Positions 1-8,584 of a stretch of 36,355 nt of DNA are shown in pieces. Origin of the DNA: an uncultured Porphyromonadaceae bacterium (GTDB taxonomy: Bacteria > Bacteroidota > Bacteroidia > Bacteroidales > Muribaculaceae); contig CAMWSS010000025.1 in NCBI GenBank assembly GCA_947177035.1, positions 1 to 36,355 on the forward strand. The letters are read 5' to 3'. Made by a program: the position numbers and the translations under genes. Position 1 is the first letter of the stretch. Each line of letters starts with the position of its first letter. The notes beneath the pieces are model-generated. The model saw only the letters and a program-made list of their open reading frames with translations, did no database searches and was not told the origin of the DNA.

Positions 1-62
1 CCAAGACAAAATGTAAAGCCGACTTCCATCAGTCCGGCTAAAATAAGTATAATCCAGTTCAT
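1..62 (-). CDS. SMR-family small multidrug/guanidinium exporter, N-terminal fragment
   Basis: The reverse strand opens with ATG at 62 and reads MNWIILILAGLMEVGFTFCL before leaving the window. That is the first transmembrane helix of the small multidrug resistance family. The spacing of the membrane-embedded Glu13 after a hydrophobic stretch (AGLMEVGFT) fits the SugE/Gdx branch (typical start MSWIILxIAGLxE) better than EmrE. Family members are about 105-residue four-helix inner-membrane antiporters that act as antiparallel dimers; the conserved Glu couples proton entry to export of guanidinium or quaternary ammonium compounds. Only 20 codons are visible, so substrate type and integrity cannot be judged. 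A -7-like box lies about 100 bases upstream. The family call is fairly firm, the subfamily is inference. Confidence 0.7.
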   Translation of the reverse strand, partial: MNWIILILAGLMEVGFTFCL

Positions 63-161
63 AAAAAGGGTATAACAGATTATTACCTATTGAGGGCTGC
101 AAGAAATCGGTTTGTCGCTTGCATAAGCAAGAAATCTCGGCGTCTCCTTCTAAGGTTTTTG

Positions 162-169
162 CAAAATTA
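162..169 (-). promoter_or_regulatory. Candidate -7 box (TAATTTTG) for the SMR gene
   Basis: Read leftward, 169-162 is TAATTTTG, a full match to the Bacteroidota TAnnTTTG box, about 100 bases before the SMR start. I see no good -33 TTG at 19-21 bases. The rest of 63-255, between the SMR start and the stop of the Sel1 protein, holds no convincing gene or terminator. Confidence 0.35.
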
Positions 170-255
170 CTGCTTTTCCTTGAAATGCGCGACATCTGTG
201 GCCAAACTTTCCTCAGCCTCGCCTATCAAATCTCGCCATGGTATGCAAGGGTGGG

Positions 256-2037
256 TTATTTGTCGCGGTCAAGGAATGCGGTGGATAGTTGCGGGGTGTT
301 CAGCAGGATGGCCGAGTAGTCTTCGATGTTTGTCGCGTTTTCGTCATCTGAGATGGAAACGAAAAAGGTGATTTTGTCAGTGTTTTTTCCGAAAGTTCCG
401 CTTTCTTTTAGTTGTTTCATCGCAAGCATTACGGCATTGATGAAAAAGTCTTGTTCGGGCTGATTTCTGGAATGTTCAAAAAGCAATTTGCTGAGTTTCG
501 ACAGTTCGCTGTTCGGGCCGTCGGAGTAGCCCCATTCGTCAGGATGCCATTTGCTTTCGTTGTCTGGTTGATCGTTTTCTTCGGCTTTGAGGTGTTCAAT
601 GGTGTTGATTGCAAGAAACAGGGTGAGGCAGTCGCTGTCGGTGACCAGGGCTGCTGTGTATATCTCTTCGTTTCCTATTCGTTTGAGAATGTCATGCAGG
701 TCTTTTTCTGCGGCCACTTTGATTCTTTCGGTCAGGTTCTCATAGAAAAGGTCGGTCTCGTTTGTCTGCTTTGTCGGTGCATCATGGTCGCAGTCTGATG
801 AATTCAGATATTGCAGATGTTCTTTCGCTTCTTCTGAATCGAGTTCGGCGGCATCTTCAAAGTATTGGTATCCAAGTTCGATGTCTTCATCGGTTCCGCG
901 ACCGAAAGCGTATGCCACCCCCAGCGCGTTGAGCACTTTCCCTTTGATGCTGTCCCAGAGATTGTCGATGCTCTCTTCTGCTTCCTGAAGATATTCAAGC
1001 GCCGCGTCATCGTCCTGCACTACTCCAAGGCCGTCCTGACAGCAAATGCCGAGATAGGCGGCTGCCTGAGATCTGGTGACGTCGCTGCATTTGGGGTTCT
1101 CATATGCCTGCTCAAACCATTGCACTGCTTTGGCGTAATCCTGTTCCAGGCTGCCGCATCCTTCAAAATGATAGTAGCCCATCTCAAACTGTCCGGCGGG
1201 ATGTCCTCCCCTGGCAGCCATTTCATAGAATTGACAGGCGACGTCGATGTTTTCCTCCACGTCTTCACCTGCTTCATAGGTGTGGCCGGCGTTATATGCG
1301 CCTTGCGGGTCGCCGCGGTATGCTGCTTTGGCGTAATAGGTCAGTGCTGCCGGATGGTTATTTTTTTCATATCCGAGATAATGTCCATAATTGTTGCAAA
1401 TGACCGGCGAAATTTCGGCAAGAGTCTGGTAGTATGTCTCGAATACCTCCTGAGCGATGTCGCACAGTCCTGACTTGCGGATGTCGCAGTAATTGCCCCA
1501 GCCGGCACATATGCGTCCGTTGAAGCTTCGTTCATACCATTCTTTTGCTATGGGGTAGGCCCATGCGTTGTAATTGTCGACGGATTGGAATTGTTTGGGC
1601 AGTTCCGGATCGACAAGCAGATAATCTCCCCAATAATAGACGTTGCCTATCATATAGCAGCAAAACGCATTGCCTTGTTCGGCCTGGCTCAGAATTTCAT
1701 CGAAGGCCTCCTTGAATGAAGCAAAGGGCATTCCGCGCTGCACGGCGGGGGTGAGATTGCCGCTCCTTACCGCACAGAGCACTCCCGTGGCGCTGCCCAT
1801 CATGGCGCTTCTTTGCATCAGTTTGGAGGCATTGGCGTCGTCGGGGGTAAAGCCGGCTCCGCTCCACACATATTCTTCGCCCATAAAGCATCGGGCGATG
1901 AAAGCAAGTGCGTCGGCATCGCCCTTTTGAGCTGCCTGCATGAGCATTGCGTATCCGCGTCGTATTTCTTCCCGGTCGAAACTCGTCCAGATCAAATCCA
2001 CGGCTTTTTCTACCGGCTGGCTGTATTTACCGTTCAT
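256..2037 (-). CDS. Sel1-repeat protein with C-terminal DUF4303-like domain
   Basis: A 593-residue protein from the ATG at 2037. An in-frame ATG at 2082 would add 15 residues but lies deeper inside the upstream gene; the 2037 start gives the usual short overlap with that gene's stop. There is no signal peptide, so it is probably cytoplasmic. Residues about 20-410 contain degenerate alpha-helical Sel1/TPR-like units, clearest at 228-410 (for example ALTYYAKAAYRGDPQGAYNA and AVQWFEQAYENP), which normally form a protein-binding solenoid. Residues about 430-593 resemble DUF4303: ALVTDSDCLTLFLAINTIEH, then a WHPDEWGY segment, a LKESGTFG segment, a hydrophobic strand ending SISDDE, and a C-terminal LLNTPQLSTAFLDRDK. 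DUF4303 is of unknown function and, as I recall, is often found among immunity-type proteins. The Sel1 assignment is strong. The DUF4303 assignment is from remembered family features, and any immunity role is inference. Confidence 0.75.
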   Translation of the reverse strand: MNGKYSQPVEKAVDLIWTSFDREEIRRGYAMLMQAAQKGDADALAFIARCFMGEEYVWSGAGFTPDDANASKLMQRSAMMGSATGVLCAVRSGNLTPAVQRGMPFASFKEAFDEILSQAEQGNAFCCYMIGNVYYWGDYLLVDPELPKQFQSVDNYNAWAYPIAKEWYERSFNGRICAGWGNYCDIRKSGLCDIAQEVFETYYQTLAEISPVICNNYGHYLGYEKNNHPAALTYYAKAAYRGDPQGAYNAGHTYEAGEDVEENIDVACQFYEMAARGGHPAGQFEMGYYHFEGCGSLEQDYAKAVQWFEQAYENPKCSDVTRSQAAAYLGICCQDGLGVVQDDDAALEYLQEAEESIDNLWDSIKGKVLNALGVAYAFGRGTDEDIELGYQYFEDAAELDSEEAKEHLQYLNSSDCDHDAPTKQTNETDLFYENLTERIKVAAEKDLHDILKRIGNEEIYTAALVTDSDCLTLFLAINTIEHLKAEENDQPDNESKWHPDEWGYSDGPNSELSKLSKLLFEHSRNQPEQDFFINAVMLAMKQLKESGTFGKNTDKITFFVSISDDENATNIEDYSAILLNTPQLSTAFLDRDK

Positions 2038-2821
2038 CGTTGTTGTCTGATTTATTTTCGTTGTCTGAAAATTTGAAAACAAGTTTTTGAAAATAGTCGG
2101 TCACGTCAAAGCGCTCCCATTCAGGTGTCGGTTCGGGTAATTTACGTTCGTCAACGAAGTTCCATAGACAGTGGCGTAAAGATGTGACGTCGGTGATGAT
2201 GGCACGGAATCCAGTCGGGGTCGGTTCTGTCCATTTCACACATTCTACTTTATATCTGGATGTTGCTCCGCTGTCGTCACATCGGTATATGTTTATATAT
2301 CCGCCATTTGTGCCGGTACAGTCAAAATTCATCCACTTTGACAGTCCGTCTATGATGTTTTCAAGTGCCGCCATGACATCGGCAGAGCCGAAGTGGCGGA
2401 AATCCTGGCCATCGACACTAAGATTTGATTCATTTTTGCAGGGTGCGGGGTGCAGTTCTTCGCACGTCCAGTCTGTCATGTCGGGCAGTTCGGCGGAATG
2501 GAAGAAGTCGCACATAATGTCGGCCGCCGCATTGCAGGAGACACCGCTCTTGACCATCCGGAGCACAGTTTTTCTGACTCTGAAATATATCGCCATTCGT
2601 GAATCGTCATAGAAACTGATGGCAAAACATTCCGATTCACGGATAATCCTGACTGGAATACACTTTTCAATGGTGACATAACCGTTGGTTTCGATTTCAT
2701 ACACGGCCTTCATGATCCGGGCGTCGGTCACATTGCTTGTGCGTTCTTTGCCGTTCCTGCTAATCAGCACATGTTGCGGTTTAAGCATATATGTGCCTCG
2801 CGAGTGTTTAGGGTCAAACAT
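2027..2821 (-). CDS. Hypothetical protein upstream of the Sel1-DUF4303-like gene
   Basis: A 264-residue reading from ATG 2821. A second in-frame ATG at 2788 (MLKPQHVLISRNGKER) is an equally good start and would give 253 residues. I do not recognise the family. It has no signal peptide or membrane helix and mixes charged and aromatic segments, with Cys/Trp-containing stretches (MTDWTCEELHPAPC, KWMNFDCTG) and a C-terminus rich in Asp, Asn and Lys. Its stop overlaps the start of the Sel1 gene by 11 bases, suggesting translational coupling and a shared job. The DJ-1-like gene ends 53 bases upstream on the same strand, so all three may be one transcript. A cytoplasmic partner or regulator of the Sel1 protein is the simplest inference; no biochemical function can be assigned. 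Confidence 0.6.
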   Translation of the reverse strand: MFDPKHSRGTYMLKPQHVLISRNGKERTSNVTDARIMKAVYEIETNGYVTIEKCIPVRIIRESECFAISFYDDSRMAIYFRVRKTVLRMVKSGVSCNAAADIMCDFFHSAELPDMTDWTCEELHPAPCKNESNLSVDGQDFRHFGSADVMAALENIIDGLSKWMNFDCTGTNGGYINIYRCDDSGATSRYKVECVKWTEPTPTGFRAIITDVTSLRHCLWNFVDERKLPEPTPEWERFDVTDYFQKLVFKFSDNENKSDNNDER

Positions 2822-2874
2822 TGTTATAATCCGGTTGCTGTAAGCTCTGCTGTCTTCGGCAGAATGCTCATTTT

Positions 2875-3531
2875 TTATGATTCGCTTTGCGCTGGAAACA
2901 GATTGCAGAATCCCTGTTTATAGAACTGATAATACATTTCGACGCGTTCCGTTGTGTCGTTCTCAAGCAGCAGAAGCAGCTCTTTTGCAAATTCAAGTGA
3001 AGCCGAGCCATTGGCCGTCACTATGTTTTTGTCGCTGACGGCCTGGGTATGGATATATCCGGCAGGATTGGTGTAATTGTCACCGCCCCAGAGCCTTAGC
3101 TGCTCCAATCCGTTGCCGGTGTGTCTGACAGCATTGAGGAAGCCACATTTAGCCATGAAAGAAGCTCCATTGCAGATTGCGCCGACAATCTTTCCTCGTT
3201 CAATCGCTTGCCTGACAATCGGCTCGACTTGTGCGGCAACGGGTGTGGCCCATCCAAAGCCGCCAATCAGCACTAATGCCGCATAATCATCGGGCATCGT
3301 GTCAAACGAATAATCTGGCATGGTCCTGAATCCGCCGATTGACTTCACCGGTTCCATTGCCGGAGCAACAATCTTATTGATATATTTCGGATTCTCTTTC
3401 AGTGCGAACTCATCGGAGGCGATGGCCTGTGAGAGATACACGGTCTCATGCGCTGCATAGTCCGGCAAAAGTATATATAGAATTTCGTTTGCGAGCGGCA
3501 TTCCGCTGTTCTGACAGGATTTCATTTCCAT
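2875..3531 (-). CDS. DJ-1/PfpI family protein (type 1 glutamine amidotransferase-like)
   Basis: A 218-residue protein with the DJ-1/PfpI fold signature. It shows a beta-strand start (NEILYILLPDY), a central strand and Gly turn (AALVLIGGFGW), and the nucleophile elbow VGAICNGASFMAKCG with Cys120 as the likely active-site cysteine. After it come the RHTGN segment and the IVTANGSASLEFAKELL helix seen in the PfpI/YoaZ-like branch. Family members include deglycases, proteases, chaperones and stress proteins, so the exact reaction cannot be read from sequence. ATG 3531 is the longest start, but ATG 3501 (MPLANEILYILL) fits the usual family N-terminus better. A -7-like box lies 47 bases upstream of ATG 3531. 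The first gene of the leftward set; it is cytoplasmic, with no signal peptide. Confidence 0.8.
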   Translation of the reverse strand: MEMKSCQNSGMPLANEILYILLPDYAAHETVYLSQAIASDEFALKENPKYINKIVAPAMEPVKSIGGFRTMPDYSFDTMPDDYAALVLIGGFGWATPVAAQVEPIVRQAIERGKIVGAICNGASFMAKCGFLNAVRHTGNGLEQLRLWGGDNYTNPAGYIHTQAVSDKNIVTANGSASLEFAKELLLLLENDTTERVEMYYQFYKQGFCNLFPAQSES

Positions 3532-3577
3532 TATATTGTATTTTCGACTTTCTGAAAATTGAATGGGTTTCTTCGAG

Positions 3578-3585
3578 CAAATTTA
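3578..3585 (-). promoter_or_regulatory. Candidate -7 box (TAAATTTG) for the DJ-1/PfpI gene
   Basis: Read leftward, 3585-3578 is TAAATTTG, matching TAnnTTTG about 50 bases before the start at 3531. No clear -33 TTG is present at the expected distance. It shares the 270-base region 3532-3801 with the oppositely directed aspS promoter; I see no gene in that region. Confidence 0.4.
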
Positions 3586-3766
3586 CAGCAAAAAAATGAA
3601 ATATGGAAAAGCATATCCGTCAAGATCGCTGCAAAACATGTCTGGTGGGGTTGCATTGGTGCGCGGTCAAAATCTGCGGTTAGACGTAATGCTTTGTGAC
3701 ATAGCATAAAACGGCATGATGATGTCTGATGCTGAAAGTTTTTTTTCGTGTGCTTGATTTTTTTTG

Positions 3767-3774
3767 TAACTTTG
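3767..3774 (+). promoter_or_regulatory. Candidate -7 box (TAACTTTG) for aspS
   Basis: TAACTTTG matches the Bacteroidota TAnnTTTG box and sits 27 bases before the aspS start, leaving a leader of about 20 bases. The -33 region is a T-run without a clear TTG. Probably drives the long plus-strand run that begins with aspS. Confidence 0.5.
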
Positions 3775-3801
3775 TAGGCTGAAAAAACATAAGTTAAGGA
3801 T

Positions 3802-5562
3802 ATGTACAGGACTAATACCTGCGGTGAACTCCGCATAGATTCGGTCGGAGCGACTGTCACTCTGGCCGGTTGGGTGCAAAGAGTGCGCAAAATGGGTGCC
3901 ATGACCTTCGTGGACCTGCGTGACAGATATGGCATCACTCAGATTGTGTTCAACGTCGAGGTTGATTCCCGGCTTTGTGAAGCTGCCAATCATCTGGGCC
4001 GCGAATGGGTGATTCAGGTGACAGGCACAGTGGCAGAGCGCACGGCCAAGAACCCGAATCTGCCGACCGGCGATATTGAAATTATCGCTTCTGAGCTGAA
4101 TGTCTTAAATTCAGCCCTGACACCACCTTTCACGATCGAGGAAGACACCGATGGCGGTGACGACCTGCGCATGCGCTATCGCTATCTGGATCTGCGCAGA
4201 CCCAATGTGCGCCACAATCTGGAACTGCGTCATCGCATGGCGATTGCGGTTCGTGATTATCTTGACCGTGAAGGTTTCCTTGAAATCGAAACCCCAATGC
4301 TTGTCGGGTCTACTCCGGAGGGCGCGCGTGACTTCGTTGTGCCTTCGCGCATGAATCCCGGCCAGTTCTATGCTCTTCCGCAGTCGCCCCAGACTCTTAA
4401 GCAGCTTCTGATGGTCAGTGGTATGGACCGCTACTTCCAGATTGTGAAATGCTTCCGCGACGAAGACCTTCGCGCTGACCGTCAGCCTGAGTTCACTCAG
4501 ATCGACTGCGAGATGAGCTTCGTGGAGCAGGATGATGTGATCAACCTTTTTGAAGGCATGGCCAAACACCTGTTCAAGACCATCCGAGGCATTGAGATCA
4601 AAGAAGCGTTCCCCAGAATGACCTGGGCCGATGCCATGAAATATTATGGCAGCGACAAGCCTGACACACGATTCGGCATGACGTTCGTAGAACTTGACGG
4701 AGTGCTGAAAGGCCACGGATTCTCAGTGTTTGACTCTGCGGCATATATCGGTGGCATATGTGCTCCCGGATGCGCTACCTACACGCGCAAGCAGCTTGAC
4801 CAGCTCACTGAGTTTGTGAAGCGTCCGCAGATCGGCGCAAAAGGCATGGTCTATGCCCGTGTGGAAGCCGACGGCAACGTCAAATCGTCGGTCGACAAAT
4901 TCTACACACAGGAAACTCTTCAGGAAATGGCCAAGGCGATGGACGCCAAGCCCGGAGACCTGATCCTGATACTGAGTGGTGACGACGTGATGAAGACACG
5001 CCGCCAGCTCTGTGAACTGCGTCTTGAAATGGGACGTCAGCTTGGCCTTCGCGACAAAGATAAATTCTCATGCCTGTGGGTGGTCGATTTCCCCATGTTT
5101 GAATGGAGCGAGGAAGAAGGCCGCCTGATGGCAATGCACCATCCGTTCACTCATCCCAAAGACGAGGATATCCCGATGCTCGACACTGATCCCGCTGCTG
5201 TGCGTGCCGACGCTTATGACATGGTGATCAACGGTGTGGAAGTCGGCGGCGGATCAATCCGTATCCACGACAGCGAGCTGCAGGCCAAAATGTTTGAAAT
5301 TCTTGGTTTCACCCCCGAGAGAGCACAGGAGCAGTTCGGCTTCCTGATGAACGCATTTAAATTCGGCGCGCCGCCTCACGGCGGTCTGGCCTATGGCCTT
5401 GACCGCTGGGTCAGCCTGTTTGCCGGACTTGACTCTATCCGCGACTGCATAGCATTCCCCAAAAACAACTCAGGTCGTGACGTGATGCTTGACGCACCGG
5501 CGCCTCTGGAGCAGTCACAGCTTGACGAGCTGCAACTGAAACTTGACGTCAAGAACGACTGA
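3802..5562 (+). CDS. aspS: Aspartate--tRNA ligase
   Basis: A 586-residue class II aminoacyl-tRNA synthetase of the bacterial type, the usual length. It charges tRNA-Asp with aspartate using ATP in the cytoplasm. The N-terminal OB-fold anticodon-binding domain (about 1-105) contains [20 protein letters not shown]. The catalytic core begins with [10 protein letters not shown]; motif 2 is at about 218-236 ([18 protein letters not shown]) and motif 3 near the C-terminus ([11 protein letters not shown]). The bacterial GAD insertion lies between motifs 2 and 3, around residues 290-420. The ATG at 3802 gives the expected [10 protein letters not shown] start, shortly after a TAACTTTG box. The NIF3-like gene starts 5 bases after the stop, so the two are probably cotranscribed. 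Confidence 0.97.
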   Translation: MYRTNTCGELRIDSVGATVTLAGWVQRVRKMGAMTFVDLRDRYGITQIVFNVEVDSRLCEAANHLGREWVIQVTGTVAERTAKNPNLPTGDIEIIASELNVLNSALTPPFTIEEDTDGGDDLRMRYRYLDLRRPNVRHNLELRHRMAIAVRDYLDREGFLEIETPMLVGSTPEGARDFVVPSRMNPGQFYALPQSPQTLKQLLMVSGMDRYFQIVKCFRDEDLRADRQPEFTQIDCEMSFVEQDDVINLFEGMAKHLFKTIRGIEIKEAFPRMTWADAMKYYGSDKPDTRFGMTFVELDGVLKGHGFSVFDSAAYIGGICAPGCATYTRKQLDQLTEFVKRPQIGAKGMVYARVEADGNVKSSVDKFYTQETLQEMAKAMDAKPGDLILILSGDDVMKTRRQLCELRLEMGRQLGLRDKDKFSCLWVVDFPMFEWSEEEGRLMAMHHPFTHPKDEDIPMLDTDPAAVRADAYDMVINGVEVGGGSIRIHDSELQAKMFEILGFTPERAQEQFGFLMNAFKFGAPPHGGLAYGLDRWVSLFAGLDSIRDCIAFPKNNSGRDVMLDAPAPLEQSQLDELQLKLDVKND

Positions 5563-5567
5563 CGGGA

Positions 5568-6344
5568 ATGCCTGAAATTGCCGACATAATTGCCGCGATC
5601 GAACAGAAAGCTCCGCTGTGCCTGCAAGAGCAATGGGACAACTGCGGGCTGCAGGCCGGCCGGATCCATGTGCCCTGCACTGGTGTTATGGTCTGCGTCG
5701 ACGTCACAGACCGTGTCATCGACGCCGCCGTATCGGCCGGCTGCAATCTGATCGTGAGTCATCACCCTCTGATTTTCCGCCCGGTCAGGCAGGTCGGCGC
5801 TGACTCCTTATTATATAAGGCTATTGTGGCGGGAGTGACGGTATATTCCGCGCATACCTCTCTCGACAATGCCCCGCAAGGAGTGAGCCACGCGATGGCC
5901 AGGCAGATCGGTGTGGCCGTGGAGCGTGTTCTTGCTCCGCTCGCCGCTCATCCCGATTGCGGCACCGGAGTTGTGGGACAGCTCCCGCAGCCGATGACTC
6001 CGACCGAGTTTGTCGGCCGTCTCAAGCAAGCCTTTGCCCTTGACTTCATCCGCTGTTCTGCCTTTCAGCCTGACCGGATGATCAGCCGGGTGGCATTGGT
6101 TGGCGGTGCGGGCGGAAGTTTCATCGCCGACGCCGTCAAATCCGGAGCTGACGCGATCGTCACGGGCGATATCCGGCATCATGACTTCGTTGATCATGAA
6201 CATGAGATTTTCATGGCCGACATCACCCATTTCGACAGCGAAAAATATGCCAAAGAGATGATTTTACAGATTATCTCAGAAAAATTCCCTAACTTTGCAG
6301 CCTTGATTACAGGCCCCGACACTAATCCGATAAATTATCTCTAA
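5568..6344 (+). CDS. NIF3-like dinuclear metal-centre protein (DUF34/YbgI family)
   Basis: A 258-residue NIF3/YbgI (DUF34) protein, the short form without the PII-like insertion found in the roughly 370-residue homologues. Metal-ligand motifs are visible: IVSHHPLIF with its paired His, TSLDNAPQGVSHAMA with a conserved Asp, and GDIRHHDFVDHE near the C-terminus. Family members form hexameric toroids with two metal ions per subunit. Older annotations call them GTP cyclohydrolase 1 type 2 homologues, but the physiological substrate is not established. It starts 5 bases after aspS and ends 25 bases before the zinc-ribbon coiled-coil gene, a pairing I recall from many bacterial genomes. It probably acts in the cytoplasm, in metal or cofactor homeostasis, but that is inference. 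Confidence 0.92.
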   Translation: MPEIADIIAAIEQKAPLCLQEQWDNCGLQAGRIHVPCTGVMVCVDVTDRVIDAAVSAGCNLIVSHHPLIFRPVRQVGADSLLYKAIVAGVTVYSAHTSLDNAPQGVSHAMARQIGVAVERVLAPLAAHPDCGTGVVGQLPQPMTPTEFVGRLKQAFALDFIRCSAFQPDRMISRVALVGGAGGSFIADAVKSGADAIVTGDIRHHDFVDHEHEIFMADITHFDSEKYAKEMILQIISEKFPNFAALITGPDTNPINYL

Positions 6345-6369
6345 CCCGAGAAAACATAACCACCAAAGC

Positions 6370-7131
6370 ATGGCAACTAACAAATCAGAACAATCACTGA
6401 CTGTGGAACAGCGTCTGAGCAATCTATATCAGCTCCAGACCATTCTTACTGAAATTGACCGCATCCGCACAATCCGCGGCGAACTTCCTCTGGAGGTAAA
6501 AGACCTGGAAGACAGTGTGGAAGGACTGAAGACGCGTATCGCCAACTTCAAAGCCGAAGTTGATGAGCTGCGCAAGGCCACAGCGGCTGAAAATGCCACC
6601 ATTGCCGAGGCAAAATCAAAAATAGAAAGATACAAGACACAGCTCGACAGTGTGCGTAACAATAAGGAATACGACATCCTTTCAAAGGAAATCGAATACC
6701 AGTCGCTTGAAGTCGAGCTTGCCGAAAAGCATCTTGGAGAATATGCCCGCGCCATCGACACCAAAAAGGCCGAAATAAAAGCCACAGAAGAGATGATGGC
6801 TGATTCCCGGCACGTACTTGCCGAAAAACAGGCTGAACTCGAAGAGATCATCAACGAAACCCGTCAGGACGAAGAAGACCTGCGCGACAAAGCCAAAAAA
6901 CTGGAGCCGAAGATCGATGAGCGTACTCTCGCCGCATTCAAGCGCATCCGCAAAAATGCCCGCAACGGTCTTGGTGTGGTCTACATTCAGCGCAATGCCT
7001 GCGGTGGTTGCTTCAACCGCATTCCGCCGCAGAAACAGATGGAGATCAAGATGCGTAAAAAAATCATTGTCTGCGAATATTGCGGCCGCATCCTCATTGA
7101 CCCGTCTCTGGCCGGCGTTGAAGAGAACTAA
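6370..7131 (+). CDS. Coiled-coil protein with C-terminal C4-type zinc ribbon (DUF164-like)
   Basis: A 253-residue protein in two parts. Residues about 10-190 form a long charged coiled-coil hairpin (for example KAEIKATEEMMADSRHVLAE). Residues about 205-245 are a four-cysteine zinc ribbon: NACGGCFNRIPPQ followed by IVCEYCGRILID, so CxxC and CxxC ligate one zinc. This arrangement is the DUF164/zf-RING_7 family, proposed to bind nucleic acid, of uncertain role. It starts 25 bases after the NIF3-like gene, and the pair is likely functionally linked. No signal peptide, so cytoplasmic. The ATG at 6370 is the only sensible start. Confidence 0.9.
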   Translation: MATNKSEQSLTVEQRLSNLYQLQTILTEIDRIRTIRGELPLEVKDLEDSVEGLKTRIANFKAEVDELRKATAAENATIAEAKSKIERYKTQLDSVRNNKEYDILSKEIEYQSLEVELAEKHLGEYARAIDTKKAEIKATEEMMADSRHVLAEKQAELEEIINETRQDEEDLRDKAKKLEPKIDERTLAAFKRIRKNARNGLGVVYIQRNACGGCFNRIPPQKQMEIKMRKKIIVCEYCGRILIDPSLAGVEEN

Positions 7132-7160
7132 TTCTCAATTTTCCACATTAATCCTTGCAA

Positions 7161-8348
7161 ATGAAGCTACTTCAGAAAAAACTCGCTGCCTATACCGTAC
7201 CGCAGGAGGCAAAGGCTGCGGGCATATACCCTTATTTCCGCGCCATTGCTTCGGAACAAGATCCTGAGGTCATTATCGATGGCAAACGCGTGCTGATGTT
7301 TGGTTCCAATTGCTACAGCGGACTTGTCAATGATCCTCGAATCAAAGAAGCTGCGATTGAAGCCACCCGAAAGTATGGAACCGGATGTGCCGGATCTCCG
7401 TTCCTGAACGGCACCCTTGACCTGCACAAGCAGCTTGAAGCCAGGATTGCCGAATATATCGGCAAGGAAGACGTGATGATCTACTCCACTGGATTTGGCG
7501 TCAACCTTGGCGTGGTCAGCTGCCTGACAGGCCGCGAGGACTATATTATCTGGGACGAACAGGACCACGCTTCGATCATCGAAGGTCGACGCCTGTCGTT
7601 CAGCCAGTCGCTGAAATACAAACACAACGACATGGCGTCGCTTGAAAAGCAGCTGAGCAAATGTGATCCCGACAAAGTGAAACTCATTGTCACCGACGGT
7701 GTGTTTTCGATGGAAGGCGATGTGGCCAACGTGCCCGAAATCGTGCGTCTGGCCAAGAAATACAACGCCACCGTGATGGTCGACGAAGCTCATGGCATCG
7801 GAGTGTTCGGCCCGGGAGGACGCGGTGTGTGTCATCACTATGGTCTGGCCGACGACGTTGACCTGATCATGGGCACATTCTCAAAGTCGTTTGCATCGCT
7901 TGGCGGTTTCATCGCCACAGATAAGGAAATCACCAACTACCTGCGCCACCATTCGCGTTCCTATATCTTCACCGCTTCGATCACTCCCGCCTCGACTGCA
8001 GCAGCTCTCAAGGCCATCGACATCATGATCGCAGAGCCGGAGCGTCAGGAACACCTGTGGGAACTGACACGCTATGCGCTCGACGGTTTCCGCCAGATGG
8101 GATGCGAAATCGGTGCGACCACAACGCCGATCATACCTCTGTTCATACGTGATAATTTCAAAACCTTCGCCGTGACTGCCGATCTGCTCAAAGAGGGCAT
8201 ATTCGTGAACCCGGTGGTGTCGCCGGCTGTCGCGCCGCACGACACTCTGATTCGATTCTCTCTGATGGCCACCCACACCCGTGAGCAGGTGACCGTGGCT
8301 CTGGAGAAGATACAGAAAGTGTTTAAAGCTCACGGCATTTTGGAATAA
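7161..8348 (+). CDS. spt: Serine palmitoyltransferase (alpha-oxoamine synthase family)
   Basis: A 395-residue PLP-dependent enzyme of the alpha-oxoamine synthase family. Much of it matches the Bacteroides serine palmitoyltransferase as I remember it (GTLDLHKQLE, HASIIEGRRLSFSQSLKYKH, MVDEAHGIGVFG, IMGTFSKSFASLGGF). It should condense L-serine with a fatty acyl-CoA to give 3-ketosphinganine, the committing step of sphingolipid synthesis. The Schiff-base lysine is Lys242 and the PLP-ring Asp is Asp208. I start at ATG 7161 (MKLLQKKL), not at the TTG six bases earlier. 8-amino-7-oxononanoate synthase and 2-amino-3-ketobutyrate ligase are paralogues; no biotin or threonine genes are nearby and the sequence favours SPT. 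A tiny membrane-protein gene follows after 14 bases. Confidence 0.9.
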   Translation: MKLLQKKLAAYTVPQEAKAAGIYPYFRAIASEQDPEVIIDGKRVLMFGSNCYSGLVNDPRIKEAAIEATRKYGTGCAGSPFLNGTLDLHKQLEARIAEYIGKEDVMIYSTGFGVNLGVVSCLTGREDYIIWDEQDHASIIEGRRLSFSQSLKYKHNDMASLEKQLSKCDPDKVKLIVTDGVFSMEGDVANVPEIVRLAKKYNATVMVDEAHGIGVFGPGGRGVCHHYGLADDVDLIMGTFSKSFASLGGFIATDKEITNYLRHHSRSYIFTASITPASTAAALKAIDIMIAEPERQEHLWELTRYALDGFRQMGCEIGATTTPIIPLFIRDNFKTFAVTADLLKEGIFVNPVVSPAVAPHDTLIRFSLMATHTREQVTVALEKIQKVFKAHGILE

Positions 8349-8362
8349 ATTGCTGGTAGAGA

Positions 8363-8584
8363 GTGAGTAAACCGAACTCTAAAAAAACAGGACAACCAAA
8401 GCGCACTACGCCCGCAGGGGTGTGGGTGCGCTTTGCCATTATCGGAGCCTTATGGCTATGGCTATGCGGCATGGTGCTGGTGTCGCGTCCGCTCACTTTG
8501 TGGACTCTCTTTGTTATCGCGGCATCCGGCATAGTGGTGTTTGTGCCGCTTTATAAAAAATATGTGCGGGATGGGAAACGATAA
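8363..8584 (+). CDS. Small two-helix membrane protein between spt and dxs
   Basis: A 73-residue reading that starts with GTG (SKPNSKKTGQPKRTTPAG), 14 bases after the spt stop. The basic N-terminal tail is followed by two hydrophobic segments, about 22-41 (VRFAIIGALWLWLCGMVLVS) and 45-63 (LTLWTLFVIAASGIVVFVPL), then a basic tail KKYVRDGKR. This predicts a hairpin in the inner membrane with both ends in the cytoplasm. Its last 14 bases overlap the start of dxs, so dxs translation may be coupled to it. I do not recognise a family. That the frame is a real gene rests on its tight fit between two genes and its membrane-protein composition. Confidence 0.65.
   Translation: MSKPNSKKTGQPKRTTPAGVWVRFAIIGALWLWLCGMVLVSRPLTLWTLFVIAASGIVVFVPLYKKYVRDGKR

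Noticed and set aside
2838-2860. Hairpin between the DJ-1-like gene and the unrecognised gene as a terminator
   Set aside because: Only about seven pairs including one G-U, and the T-run lies on the wrong side for the leftward genes.
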